From Chitinophagales bacterium (lineage in GTDB: Bacteria; Bacteroidota; Bacteroidia; Chitinophagales; Saprospiraceae), in NCBI GenBank assembly GCA_022360175.1, contig JAKSDI010000110.1:1-36319 (forward strand): a stretch of 36,319 bases of DNA. The letters are read 5' to 3'. Every line of letters starts with the position of its first letter. Positions within the stretch are counted from its first letter, which is position 1. The notes beneath the pieces were generated by a model, which saw only the letters and a program-made list of their open reading frames with translations, did no database searches and was not told the DNA's origin. Below, in pieces: positions 1-9,300 of the stretch. Made by a program: the position numbers and the translations under genes.

Positions 1-672
1 GAAACCAAGGATTTGGTTGGCGTATTGATTTCGGAGCCAGCGATCCTACCATTTTCGGTATACTCTTTAATAATCTTCCCACTTTCTCATAGTACATCGG
101 TCATTTTTCTTTAGCCATTAAAGTGGTGGGGCTGGATTATCCACTAATGACACAGATGACACGAATGCCCGGCCTAGTGAGAGTAATTCGTGCAATTACT
201 CAGTCAGGCGTAGCCTGCTTCGTGGAAAAGGTTCGTGTAATTTACTCGGCCAGCCTCGTGAAAAAAGTTGTGTATAAAAATAATAGTTCTCGCAAGCAAA
301 ACCCTGTTCGTCGCGGAATGTTTCCGTGATGCCTTATGCTTGAAACCAAGGATTCGGTTGGCGTATTGATTTCGGAGCAAGCGATCCTGCCATTTTCGGT
401 ATATTCTTTAATACTATTCCTATTTTCTTATAGTATATCGGTCATTTTTCTTTATCCACTAAAGTGGTGAGGCTGTATTATCCACTAATTACGCAGATGA
501 CACGAATGCCAGTCTAGTGAGAGTAATCCGTGTAATATACTCGGCCAGTCTCGTGAAAAAAGTTGTGTATAAAAATAATAGTTCGCGCAAGCAAACCCCT
601 GTTCGTCGCGGAATGTTTTCGCGATGCCTTATGCTTGATACCAAGAGTTCGGTTGGCGTATTGATTTCGGAG
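1..672. repeat. imperfect long direct repeat (two full units plus a partial third)
   Basis: Unit 1 starts at 1, unit 2 at 342, and a truncated third unit covers 637-672. All begin with a version of gaaaccaaggattcggttgg. Units 1 and 2 are colinear throughout, with scattered substitutions. Unit 1 is 46 bp longer (341 versus 295 bp) because of an internal duplication around 181-250 of a gtaattcgtg-type segment. No reading frame is maintained between units; the short ORFs here only reflect the repeat. The segment resembles non-coding interspersed repeats of Bacteroidota genomes (family-level impression). The array probably continues to the left of the window. Confidence 0.85.
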
Positions 673-703
673 AAATCATACTTTTTTTGCCTGGCAAAAA
701 AGC

Positions 704-783
704 TTTCGACTCTACCTGGCGGAAGGCAGGTTCGGATGAAGTCGCACCAATAACAGAATATGTGACTTCATCCGAAGTCGAAA
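704..783. repeat. nested inverted repeat / foldable structure
   Basis: The outer arms tttcgac (704-710) and gtcgaaa (777-783) enclose a perfect 13-bp pair, ttcggatgaagtc (731-743) and gacttcatccgaa (764-776), plus a small acctg/caggt hairpin (714-731). Read on the minus strand, the structure is followed by gc and a run of six T (696-701), so it could act as a second terminator about 145 bp downstream of the S8 gene. It may equally be a fossil repeat element. Confidence 0.6.
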
Positions 784-865
784 TTTCCATCATAACTCTT
801 TCCAATAAATTCCGGACTTTTCTGAAATCATCTTTCATCATTTGTTGGTAGAACACTGAAGTTTT

Positions 866-906
866 ACAGAAAAAGAAACCACCCTAAGCAACAGCTTAGA
901 GTGGTT
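866..906 (-). terminator. intrinsic terminator of the S8 protease-like gene
   Basis: The hairpin has arms 877-889 and 894-906 with a 4-base loop and one mismatch. On the minus strand it is followed by a T-rich run (tttctttttctg). It lies 22 bp past the stop codon at 928. Its stem (aaccac..gtggtt) resembles the stems at 6291 and 16279. Confidence 0.8.
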
Positions 907-927
907 AATATGTTAGTTAAATTTTTA

Positions 928-3900
928 TTATCGTGTTTTCACTAATCGAAGGACTTGAATTGCTTCGCCGTCCATACGGATTTCAAAGTAATACAAGCCA
1001 TCAACCAATGTATTTACATTCCATTCAGTAGTGTATTCGCCTGCGCTTAATTCGCGTTGCTCGATCACTTGTCCAATTTGATTGCGTAAAATAACTGTGG
1101 CATTTTCATTCAATCCATTTTCAAACACCAGGTTTACTACATCACTGGTAGGATTTGGATATATACTGGTCGTTTGCTTAACAGCTGCTGATTCTGTTAT
1201 TTCAGGAGTTGCTACATATGGCATCATTACTCCTCCTACTATTTCTACATTAGAGAAGGTAGCCTCCGTTTGTGTATTGGGTAGATAAGTAAAGCTTGCC
1301 AGTCCAATCTCTATGCAGTCATTTAAAGGAATATAAACAGCATGCACATACTGGAAGAAAGTCCCATTAGTGCTATAGAATGCATATACCCAATTGCCCT
1401 GGCGCTGAAGGCGCAACCAGACAGGAGATGGCTTGATAAAGTTTTGAACCACTTTGTTGGCACCAGCCAGATAGCGGGTTTCATGGCGTAAGGAATTACT
1501 CAGATTAGAGAAAATAGCTACTTGTTTGCTATCTGCATCGCCTGTTTCGCGAATCATCAGGCCACCATAACCATTAGGGGTTAGGCTTTCTACTTTGGCA
1601 GTGATGGTGATATCGTTACCGCAGAGTGACTGATGTGCAAAAGCTACATTATCTGTATTGGTACTAGTTGTGTTATTGCCAGAACCTATTACCGTGAATT
1701 CTCCGTCCCCAGGATTGGGCCCTATACAAGGATCGAAACTGTAATCATTGCCAGTTGTTACGATTCCTATGTCATTGGCTTGCCAGCCATTTGGCAGTTG
1801 ATCTCCTAATGCTACGGTTACAGTAGCCATACAGGAGCTTGTCGCTCCATTAATATCTGTTACGGTATAAGTTACAGAAACAGGGCTACCTATATCATCA
1901 CAATCGAAATTCATAGGACTGATACTCTCAGACTGAAGTCCACATTCCACAATACTGCCTCCTCCTACATCTGAAGGTAGGATACTTGCTATTCCGTTTA
2001 TATCCAGATATACAGTTGCATCATTGCAAATGGCATTCGTAAGTGCACAACAATAGCTATTAGGGTCAGTAATATTTATCGTTGTATTACAGCTACTACT
2101 TTGATTATTCTGATCTGTTACGGTAAGTGTAACAATTGGTGAGCCCAGATCAGAACAGTTAAATGTCGTTTGGTCTAGCATCATACTGGCAATACCGCAG
2201 TTATCTGAAGAACCATTGTTTATATCATCCGTACTAATACTGACAGATCCACCTTCTGGTATTTCCAGGTCTATACTAGCTTGACAATTTGCGGTAGGAG
2301 GCGTGTTATCAACCGCGCTAACATTTGTTTGGCAGCTAGCCGTATTGCCGCTCGCATCCGTTGCCGTTATTGTAACCATAACAGTATTGGCTCCCTCTAT
2401 CAGTATTCCATCTTCTGGAACCTGTGCCATACTGACTCCATCACAATTATCTGAAGCAGTAGCTAAAGCGGTTAGGTCAGGTAATAATGCTTCGCAATCT
2501 GCATTTAGATTTACTGTTTGATTGTCAGGACAATCCAGTGTAGGATCGGTATCATCAATAACATTGAGGTAAAAGATATGAGTAACTGTGAGGCCGCAGG
2601 CATCTTCTAATTGTAACTCAACATGCTGGTTTCCAGTAGTAGAGATGATACTACCAGGAGCAGGGCTCTGAGTAATTGTTGGTTGATCTAATACAGAAAT
2701 AACGTTAGCACTTGTTGTATAGTCCGGTAATATGAGGGTACAATTTTCTCCTAAGCTAAGTGGAGCAACAGAAGGATGGGTGATACTAGGTGTTATTGTT
2801 GTGCCAGTGATAGAGATGTCATCAATGGCCATATCTGCTCTGAAGCCATTTCCAGTAGAACCTCTAAAACGGAGTACAATAACCTGGCCTGCAAAAGCGG
2901 ATAAATCAACGGTAGCTTCCAACCACTGATCTCCTTGTTCGCCAATTATTGGCGTCATAACATCCTCAATCCATATACCATTTGAGTATACATCCAGGTG
3001 AAGGTTTCCAATGCTATTGCCATACATATGGTACCAGAAAGACAATGCTGCCTGATTATACCGGCAAAGATCAATACATGGAGAGTGCATTGAGGCGCTT
3101 GAGTTTCTACATCCATTCCCATCAGCGCTGGAAGATTCTAAATATAGGTAATTACCAGTTCCACTCGTATGATCACCCGATGGGCCGGTATTTCCAGTAG
3201 GTGTACCATTGGGATCTGTTCGCCAATCCATATCATCACCTATGGAGGTCACCAGATTACCAACATTAAACCAGTTTTCTTCTAACGTACAGGCAAGGTC
3301 ACAATCTGAACTGGTACTACAAGTAGTAAAGCCATCAAAATTTTGAGAATAAGGAGGGCTGACGGTACCACTTGCGTAGCTCTGGACATAGGCGATATAG
3401 GAATCATTGGTGTTATTCTCATCAGATGCATCATTGACGGAAATCGTGATTGCATCCAGGCCTCCGGTAGGCACAAATAAAGTACTAAATGTGTGAGTTA
3501 TACTTTGTCCAGCAGTTAGGGTGCCAGTATATGTCTCTGTTATTGTACTTCCTCCATTCGCCTGATAGCTAATCTGGAAGTTGCTCATATCTATAAATCC
3601 AACATTCTGAACATGAGCAATAACCTCAACTCCATTTGGTATTAAGCAATCAGCCAGGAAGCTTTCTGTTATTCTACTGCTAATAGCTAAGTCATGATTG
3701 ATACAATTTTGATCTCCAGCCAGCACTTCAATCGCTTCCGCTCTTCTACTGACAGCATTATCTTCACCAATAGCTTCTACACTAAACCATTCTGATTCTG
3801 TTGTGGAAAGGCCACTTACAATATAAAAGAGCTCAGTAGTAACCGCTACTTCTTCCATGTACTTAGTACCCAATCTAGTCACGCGATAAGCAGTTGCTTC

Positions 3901-6078
3901 AGGTAAAGCATCCCAGCTTAGCAAAACGGACTGGCTGCAAGACCAGAAGAATTGTAAGCCTGTAGGGACATTCATAATATTTAAGGGCTCAATACTTGTA
4001 CTAGTAAGGCTTCCGCGTTTTACCCGAACGAGTACTTCTCCGCTGGTGTGTGAAGGGATCGTCCATTCATAATATCTTTGAGCGGCATCAATGCCTGAAG
4101 TAATAGGCATCCAGCTGGAACCATTGTCTATTGAGTATTCCAAATCGAAAGTACCCGTACCACCATAGGAATCCCAGTAAATGAAATCGCTTTCGCCTGG
4201 TACCAGATGTTCACCACCTATCGGATAAGTGAGTGTCAATTCATCATAGAGGAATTCGTAAGTTAGATAATAGGTCTGTGGGCCTTGTGGGATTGAAGTA
4301 CCGGCTACTGATACGGTATACATACCAGCGGCTGGGTCAGTTATGGATACCTGTTCTACATTATTGAGGTTGTCAACTCCGCGGGTAGCTGGAGCAGAAA
4401 GATTGGTAAGATTAGCAGTTGGGTCAAGAATCCATGGAAGGGTAGTCGTATTGCCCGGATCAGTAACCGATAGGTCCAAATTATTTACCAAAGCAGTAGC
4501 AGGAATAGAGCTTGCTGCCGGATAGTCTGCCCAGTGTATAAGTACCTTAAGTTCTTTTACATTGGCTGGTACCTGAATTTGATGGCTGTTGCTTTGGCCA
4601 TTATTGAGGGTTCCTTCCATAAAGCGATTTTCTTCAATGGCTTTATAGGCCCTTCTTACATTTACCCGGCCATAACCTGTTCTGTAATCTGGCCCTATGT
4701 TTTCTAAATCATCGCAAGTGTTTAGAAGTAAAGTTTTGAGGACTGGTATAGTTGGTTCTGAGCCAACAACAGCAGTATATGCTTCCATCATTTGTGCAAC
4801 AATACCTGATATTTTAGGAGCTGCATGGGAAGTACCGCCGCTGCCTTCTACTGTTAAATCAGGTTTGACACGTCCATCATAAGTGGGGCCCACACTACTG
4901 AAGCCTGCTTTAGTATCATCATTCCTTACAGAGCCAACGGTAAATGTATTTTTTGCTTGTTTAGAGCCTCCGGTTAAATTGGCATAACCAGTAATGATAC
5001 CGTCATAAGGGCCATAAGTACTGGTTGCTCCTCCATTGTTTCCTGCCGACCAGGTGTGTGTAGGGCCTGTTCCATTACGTACCTGGCCATCCCAGGTAGT
5101 ACCAGCCGACCAGCCACCAGTACCTACTCCAAAGCCATAGGAATGATTGACCGAACGAAGATTTATAGCCGTATAGTTGGCCTCATAATTGCTGTTATTG
5201 GACTGTGAAATTAAATCAGCACCAGAAGCGATGGATCGATTAGCAGGGATTTTATTACCAGCGCTGGCCATACGGCGTGCTACTCCGGTTTTGTGCCCAC
5301 TCACATTGCCCGTCGTAACAAACTCGGTAAATCTGCCTTTAAACTCTACTAATTCCGTAGGGTCCACTTCGTTGCCTTCCTTTACTGCTATAGTAAAGCC
5401 ATCTCCATCATAGTCTAAGCCATTGACGTTAGAGTTGAGCCAGTTGGTTCGTCCATTGGATAACCAGTAGGGCACTTCATCAATTGCTGGTATTGAGGGC
5501 TCAATGTATTTTACTGTACTTAGCTGAATGAGTTCTTCCAGTTTTGACAGCGGCAGCTCAAGGTATATCCAGGTGCCTTCTTTTACATCGGAGAATATGC
5601 GTCCGATGGAAGTGAGTTGTTCCGCAACTATATTGTGGTCCAATCCTGAATAATAAGTTACCACAAGCCTAATATTCTCACCATTAAGTGCTTCAGCAGG
5701 ATAGCGTTTTTCGAATAGCTCCGGGCTCAGTTTGAAGCGCTCATCCAGTGCAAGAATGGATCGCACGCCATAGGTAGCCAAAGCCTGCGTATTCAGCTTT
5801 TTTTCTACTCTTGCTACATATGCGTGATTGGGAATATAATCTCCGAGCGTAATCCCTAATTCTTCCAGCTTTTTTCTTTCCTGAGATGTAGGAATTTGGA
5901 AAAATTGTAATAAAAGAAATTGAGGGTCGGTGAAATTGGATTGATTGTCATCAAACTGAGCCAGATTTGCTTCTGGCAAAAAGGTTTGATTGTACAATCG
6001 AATGTTGTAATTGGTTGTTTGTGCAAAGGTCGTCGTTGCTAAAAGTACAAAAAAGACAAAAAGTAAATTTGACTTCAT
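928..6078 (-). CDS. T9SS-secreted subtilisin-like (S8) multidomain protein
   Basis: This 1716-aa protein is secreted: residues 1-19 are a signal peptide. Residues ~25-205 form a propeptide-like region. An S8 peptidase domain follows (~225-480), with His262 in GHKTGVA, the oxyanion Asn347 in SAGNNGG and the nucleophile Ser417 in GGTSHAAP. The position of the catalytic Asp is Glu234 (IAVKEGNEVD), so activity may be altered. Then come a beta-sandwich, an FN3-like domain around 750, a CARDB-like segment, a MAM-like domain (~910-1095) and HYR-like Cys-paired repeats (~1100-1425). A DUF1349-like module (~1428-1620) and a T9SS sorting tail (from ~1640, with YPNPTSD) finish the protein. The expected role is an extracellular or surface peptidase or adhesin; the substrate is unknown. 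It is last in a run of five related minus-strand genes. The ATG at 6078 is directly followed by the signal peptide, which supports this start. Confidence 0.93.
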   Translation of the reverse strand: MKSNLLFVFFVLLATTTFAQTTNYNIRLYNQTFLPEANLAQFDDNQSNFTDPQFLLLQFFQIPTSQERKKLEELGITLGDYIPNHAYVARVEKKLNTQALATYGVRSILALDERFKLSPELFEKRYPAEALNGENIRLVVTYYSGLDHNIVAEQLTSIGRIFSDVKEGTWIYLELPLSKLEELIQLSTVKYIEPSIPAIDEVPYWLSNGRTNWLNSNVNGLDYDGDGFTIAVKEGNEVDPTELVEFKGRFTEFVTTGNVSGHKTGVARRMASAGNKIPANRSIASGADLISQSNNSNYEANYTAINLRSVNHSYGFGVGTGGWSAGTTWDGQVRNGTGPTHTWSAGNNGGATSTYGPYDGIITGYANLTGGSKQAKNTFTVGSVRNDDTKAGFSSVGPTYDGRVKPDLTVEGSGGTSHAAPKISGIVAQMMEAYTAVVGSEPTIPVLKTLLLNTCDDLENIGPDYRTGYGRVNVRRAYKAIEENRFMEGTLNNGQSNSHQIQVPANVKELKVLIHWADYPAASSIPATALVNNLDLSVTDPGNTTTLPWILDPTANLTNLSAPATRGVDNLNNVEQVSITDPAAGMYTVSVAGTSIPQGPQTYYLTYEFLYDELTLTYPIGGEHLVPGESDFIYWDSYGGTGTFDLEYSIDNGSSWMPITSGIDAAQRYYEWTIPSHTSGEVLVRVKRGSLTSTSIEPLNIMNVPTGLQFFWSCSQSVLLSWDALPEATAYRVTRLGTKYMEEVAVTTELFYIVSGLSTTESEWFSVEAIGEDNAVSRRAEAIEVLAGDQNCINHDLAISSRITESFLADCLIPNGVEVIAHVQNVGFIDMSNFQISYQANGGSTITETYTGTLTAGQSITHTFSTLFVPTGGLDAITISVNDASDENNTNDSYIAYVQSYASGTVSPPYSQNFDGFTTCSTSSDCDLACTLEENWFNVGNLVTSIGDDMDWRTDPNGTPTGNTGPSGDHTSGTGNYLYLESSSADGNGCRNSSASMHSPCIDLCRYNQAALSFWYHMYGNSIGNLHLDVYSNGIWIEDVMTPIIGEQGDQWLEATVDLSAFAGQVIVLRFRGSTGNGFRADMAIDDISITGTTITPSITHPSVAPLSLGENCTLILPDYTTSANVISVLDQPTITQSPAPGSIISTTGNQHVELQLEDACGLTVTHIFYLNVIDDTDPTLDCPDNQTVNLNADCEALLPDLTALATASDNCDGVSMAQVPEDGILIEGANTVMVTITATDASGNTASCQTNVSAVDNTPPTANCQASIDLEIPEGGSVSISTDDINNGSSDNCGIASMMLDQTTFNCSDLGSPIVTLTVTDQNNQSSSCNTTINITDPNSYCCALTNAICNDATVYLDINGIASILPSDVGGGSIVECGLQSESISPMNFDCDDIGSPVSVTYTVTDINGATSSCMATVTVALGDQLPNGWQANDIGIVTTGNDYSFDPCIGPNPGDGEFTVIGSGNNTTSTNTDNVAFAHQSLCGNDITITAKVESLTPNGYGGLMIRETGDADSKQVAIFSNLSNSLRHETRYLAGANKVVQNFIKPSPVWLRLQRQGNWVYAFYSTNGTFFQYVHAVYIPLNDCIEIGLASFTYLPNTQTEATFSNVEIVGGVMMPYVATPEITESAAVKQTTSIYPNPTSDVVNLVFENGLNENATVILRNQIGQVIEQRELSAGEYTTEWNVNTLVDGLYYFEIRMDGEAIQVLRLVKTR
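931..1797 (-). repeat. constant C-terminal cassette, copy 1
   Basis: This is the 3' part of the S8 gene, encoding the DUF1349-like module (starting LPNGWQ) plus the T9SS sorting tail. The same cassette closes four more genes, at 6354, 13734, 16341 and 19388. Long stretches are identical in DNA, for example ttgccctggcgctgaaggcg near 1397. Confidence 0.9.
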
Positions 6079-6281
6079 GTGTGAGATATGATAGTTATTA
6101 ATGGATATTATGTTGTATGAAATGGATACTTTTTTGTATCACGTTTCATTTATAAAACTTTTGCCATTGGGAGTATGATTGCTCATAGAGAGCGTATAAA
6201 TTAATTGAAAAGAGGATTTTTTTGGCTATCGCGTAATCTCCTGTAAAACTAAAAAATTATAATTTAATTATATGTTATTAA

Positions 6282-6322
6282 TAAAAAAATAACCGCCCCA
6301 AGTCAATCGTCTTGAGGCGGTT
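6282..6322 (-). terminator. intrinsic terminator of the 2357-aa protein gene
   Basis: The arms aaccgccccaag (6291-6302) and cttgaggcggtt (6311-6322) have one mismatch and an 8-base loop. On the minus strand they are followed by a run of seven T (attttttta). The hairpin lies 28 bp past the stop codon. Confidence 0.9.
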
Positions 6323-6350
6323 ATGCTGTTTTAGTAAATTACTGTATTTA

Positions 6351-9300
6351 TTATTGAGTCTTCACGAGTCTCAGTATTTGTACGTCGGCTCTTTCCCTAC
6401 GGATTTCGAAGAAATACAAGCCGTCAACTAGCGCACTTACATCCCATTCGGTAGTAAATTCGCCTGCAACTAACTCGCGTTGCTCAATTACTTGTCCAAT
6501 TTGATTGCGCAAAAGGACTGTCGCATTTTCACTCAAACCATCTTCAAATACCAGATTCACGATATCGCTGCTCGGGTTAGGATATAAGCTTGGCGCTTTT
6601 TTGCCTGCTGCCGATTCTATGTATTCTGGTGTATCCATCGTAGGAATCATCATACCACCTGTGATTTCTACATTAGAGAAGGTCGCTTCCGTCTGTGTAT
6701 TAGGCAAGTAAGTGAAGCTTGCCAATCCAATCTCTATACAATTGTTTAATGGTATATAAACGGCATGTACATACTGGAAGAAAGCTCCATTGGTGCTGTA
6801 GAATGCAAACACCCAATTGCCCTGACGCTGAAGGCGTAACCAGATAGGAGAAGGCTTGACAAAGTTCTGAACTACTTTATTAGCACCAGCAAAATAGCGT
6901 GTTTCATGGCGTAGCGAATTGCTCAGGTTAGAGAAAATAGCTACTTGTTTGCTATTAGGATCGGTTGTTTCACGAATCATCAGGCCGCCATAACCATTAG
7001 GAGTTACACTTTCTACCTTAGCAGTGATAGTGATGTCATTGCCACAAAGTGTTTGGTGGGCAAATGCTATTGCGTCATCTGTAGTGCCAGGGAAGGCGTT
7101 ATTGCCAGAACCCGTGATCGTGAAAAATCCATCTTCAGGATTTGGCGTTGCACAAGGATCAAAGCTGTAGTCATTGCCCAGTGTTACGGTTCCAATGTCG
7201 CTTGACTGCCAGCCATTAGGCAATGCATCTCCAATTACTACCGTAATAGTTGCATTACAGCTCATGGTATTGCCACCAGCATCCGTTACTGTTACCGCTA
7301 CCGTAAATGTTTGACCTTCATCATCACAATCATAAGTAGTAGCTGGGAAACTTACGTCTTCAATGCTACAGTTAGCTGTGCTGGCATTGGCATCGTATAC
7401 ATCTTCTTCCTGAAGGGTATAAGTACCATCAGGCTGCAATTCTACGGTTGTTGTTAGGCATACAGGTACCGGAGGAATATTATCTTCTACTGTTACGGTT
7501 GCCATACAAGAGCTAGAAGCGCCATTGATATCCGTAATTGTGTAGGTTACAGAAACAGGATTGTCTATATCATCACAATCAAAGCTCATTGGGTTGACAC
7601 TCTCTGATTGAAGTCCACACTCAGCGGTACTTCCAACACCTACATCCGATGGTATAATACTTCCCATACCATTTGCATCCAATTGGACTGTTGTGTTGTT
7701 ACAAACGGCGTTAGCAGGAGCACAGCAGAAGCTACTCGGGTCAGCAACGGTTACCATCGCGGTACAAGTTGCCGTCAGTCCGCTTTCTTGAGCTGTTACG
7801 GTAAGCATTATAGGGTAAGTATTGCCTACATCATCACAATCAAACTCAGTCAGAGAAGCAGCAAAGCTTACGCTACCACATACTGCTGAAGAACCGCCAT
7901 CATAGAAGGAAGGATCAACAGTTGTAGTTCCATCACTTGTTAAATTAAGAGTAGGGTTCGCACAAAGGGCTGTTGGTGCCTGAGGCTGTACTGTGACCGT
8001 TGCAACAGCTGGTTCTGTACTACTGGAGATCGCTCCAAGTTGATATTCAGCAGCACTGGTTGTATTCGTATAGGTTCCTGATGCTGTACCACAAGGAATG
8101 GAGATCTCAACATCAAAAGAACAACTTTCGCCAGCGTTCAAAGCCCCTCTACCAAAGGTTATTACAGAAGTACCCGCTACGCCAGATGCTTCACCGCAGC
8201 TAGCAGTACTTGCTGGTAAGGATACTACGGTAGCACCCGTAATAAAAGCATCCAAATCATCCGTAAAGCTGATATCTGATATAGCTTCACTCGAATTATT
8301 GGTCATGCTGAAAGTAACGATTGTTGTACCTCCTTCATCTGCCGGGCCTGCGATAGATTTTGTAAATGTCAAGCCCTGGATCAAAAGATCATCACTGGCA
8401 GGAGTAGCAGTCAATGATATGGCATTGATATTATAGTTTACATCGCTGGTTGTACTTGTGAATACTCCCCCCATTGGTGCGTTTGCAGGGACACTTAATG
8501 TCACGCTGAAAGTACAGGATGCGCCTGCAGCTAAGCTACCACCACTAAAGTTTAGTAGGCCTACTCCACTTACTGTACCACCACATTCTGAAGCTGGTAA
8601 ACCCGTTGCGGCAAGGCCACTTAGGATGCTGTTGAAGTCGTCGGAAAAGGCAATATTGGAAATAGAATTGACCTGATCTAAATTGGTTATTGTATACTCA
8701 AGAGTAACTGCACCACCTGGCTGAGCTGGATCATCGGTGAAAGATTTGGAGATAGACAAACGGTCTCTATCGATTACCAAAACATCGGATGCAGGAGGAG
8801 CTGTTGCTACTTGCCCTGATATAGTAGTGACCAAGTCAGAAGTGGTATTTGGATAAGAACCATCTGCTGCATTTTGAGGAATGAGTAGGTCCACTTCAAT
8901 CACACAATTAGAATTGGCAGGGATCGTGCCACCTACATATTGAATGAAGGTGCTATTACCAGCTAATGTTCCTCCACAGGTATTTTGCGTAGGTGCACCC
9001 ACTATTGTCATGCCTGGTAATACACCCGCAAGATTATCCGTGAAAAATGTAATAGCTGCATCTTGCTCTACATCATTCTCAAGTGTAAATAGTAAGGAGA
9101 TTGTTTCTCCTGGTAAAGCAGGGTTTCCTATAAATTCTTTGGTGAAATTAAGCCCTCCAACAGAGAGGTCGTCTGTAGCACTAGCTCCTGTTCCCGTCTG
9201 GCCATTTATTGTGGCTTGAAGTGCACTTGTCGTATTGGTATAGGTACCAGGTAGAGCACCGGCGGGTACTTGTACAGAAACATTAAACGTACAAGTTTCA

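Noticed and set aside
683-701. 9-bp palindrome ttttttgcc-t-ggcaaaaaa
   Set aside because: The one-base spacer cannot form a hairpin loop, so it was not called as a terminator on its own; its T-run is counted with the 704-783 structure.
629-856. 75-codon minus-strand frame starting MFYQQMMKDDFRKVRNLL
   Set aside because: The first ~27 codons look protein-like, but the frame runs into the inverted repeat and the direct-repeat array, and it lies after a terminator. It could be a decayed gene start; support is too weak to call it.
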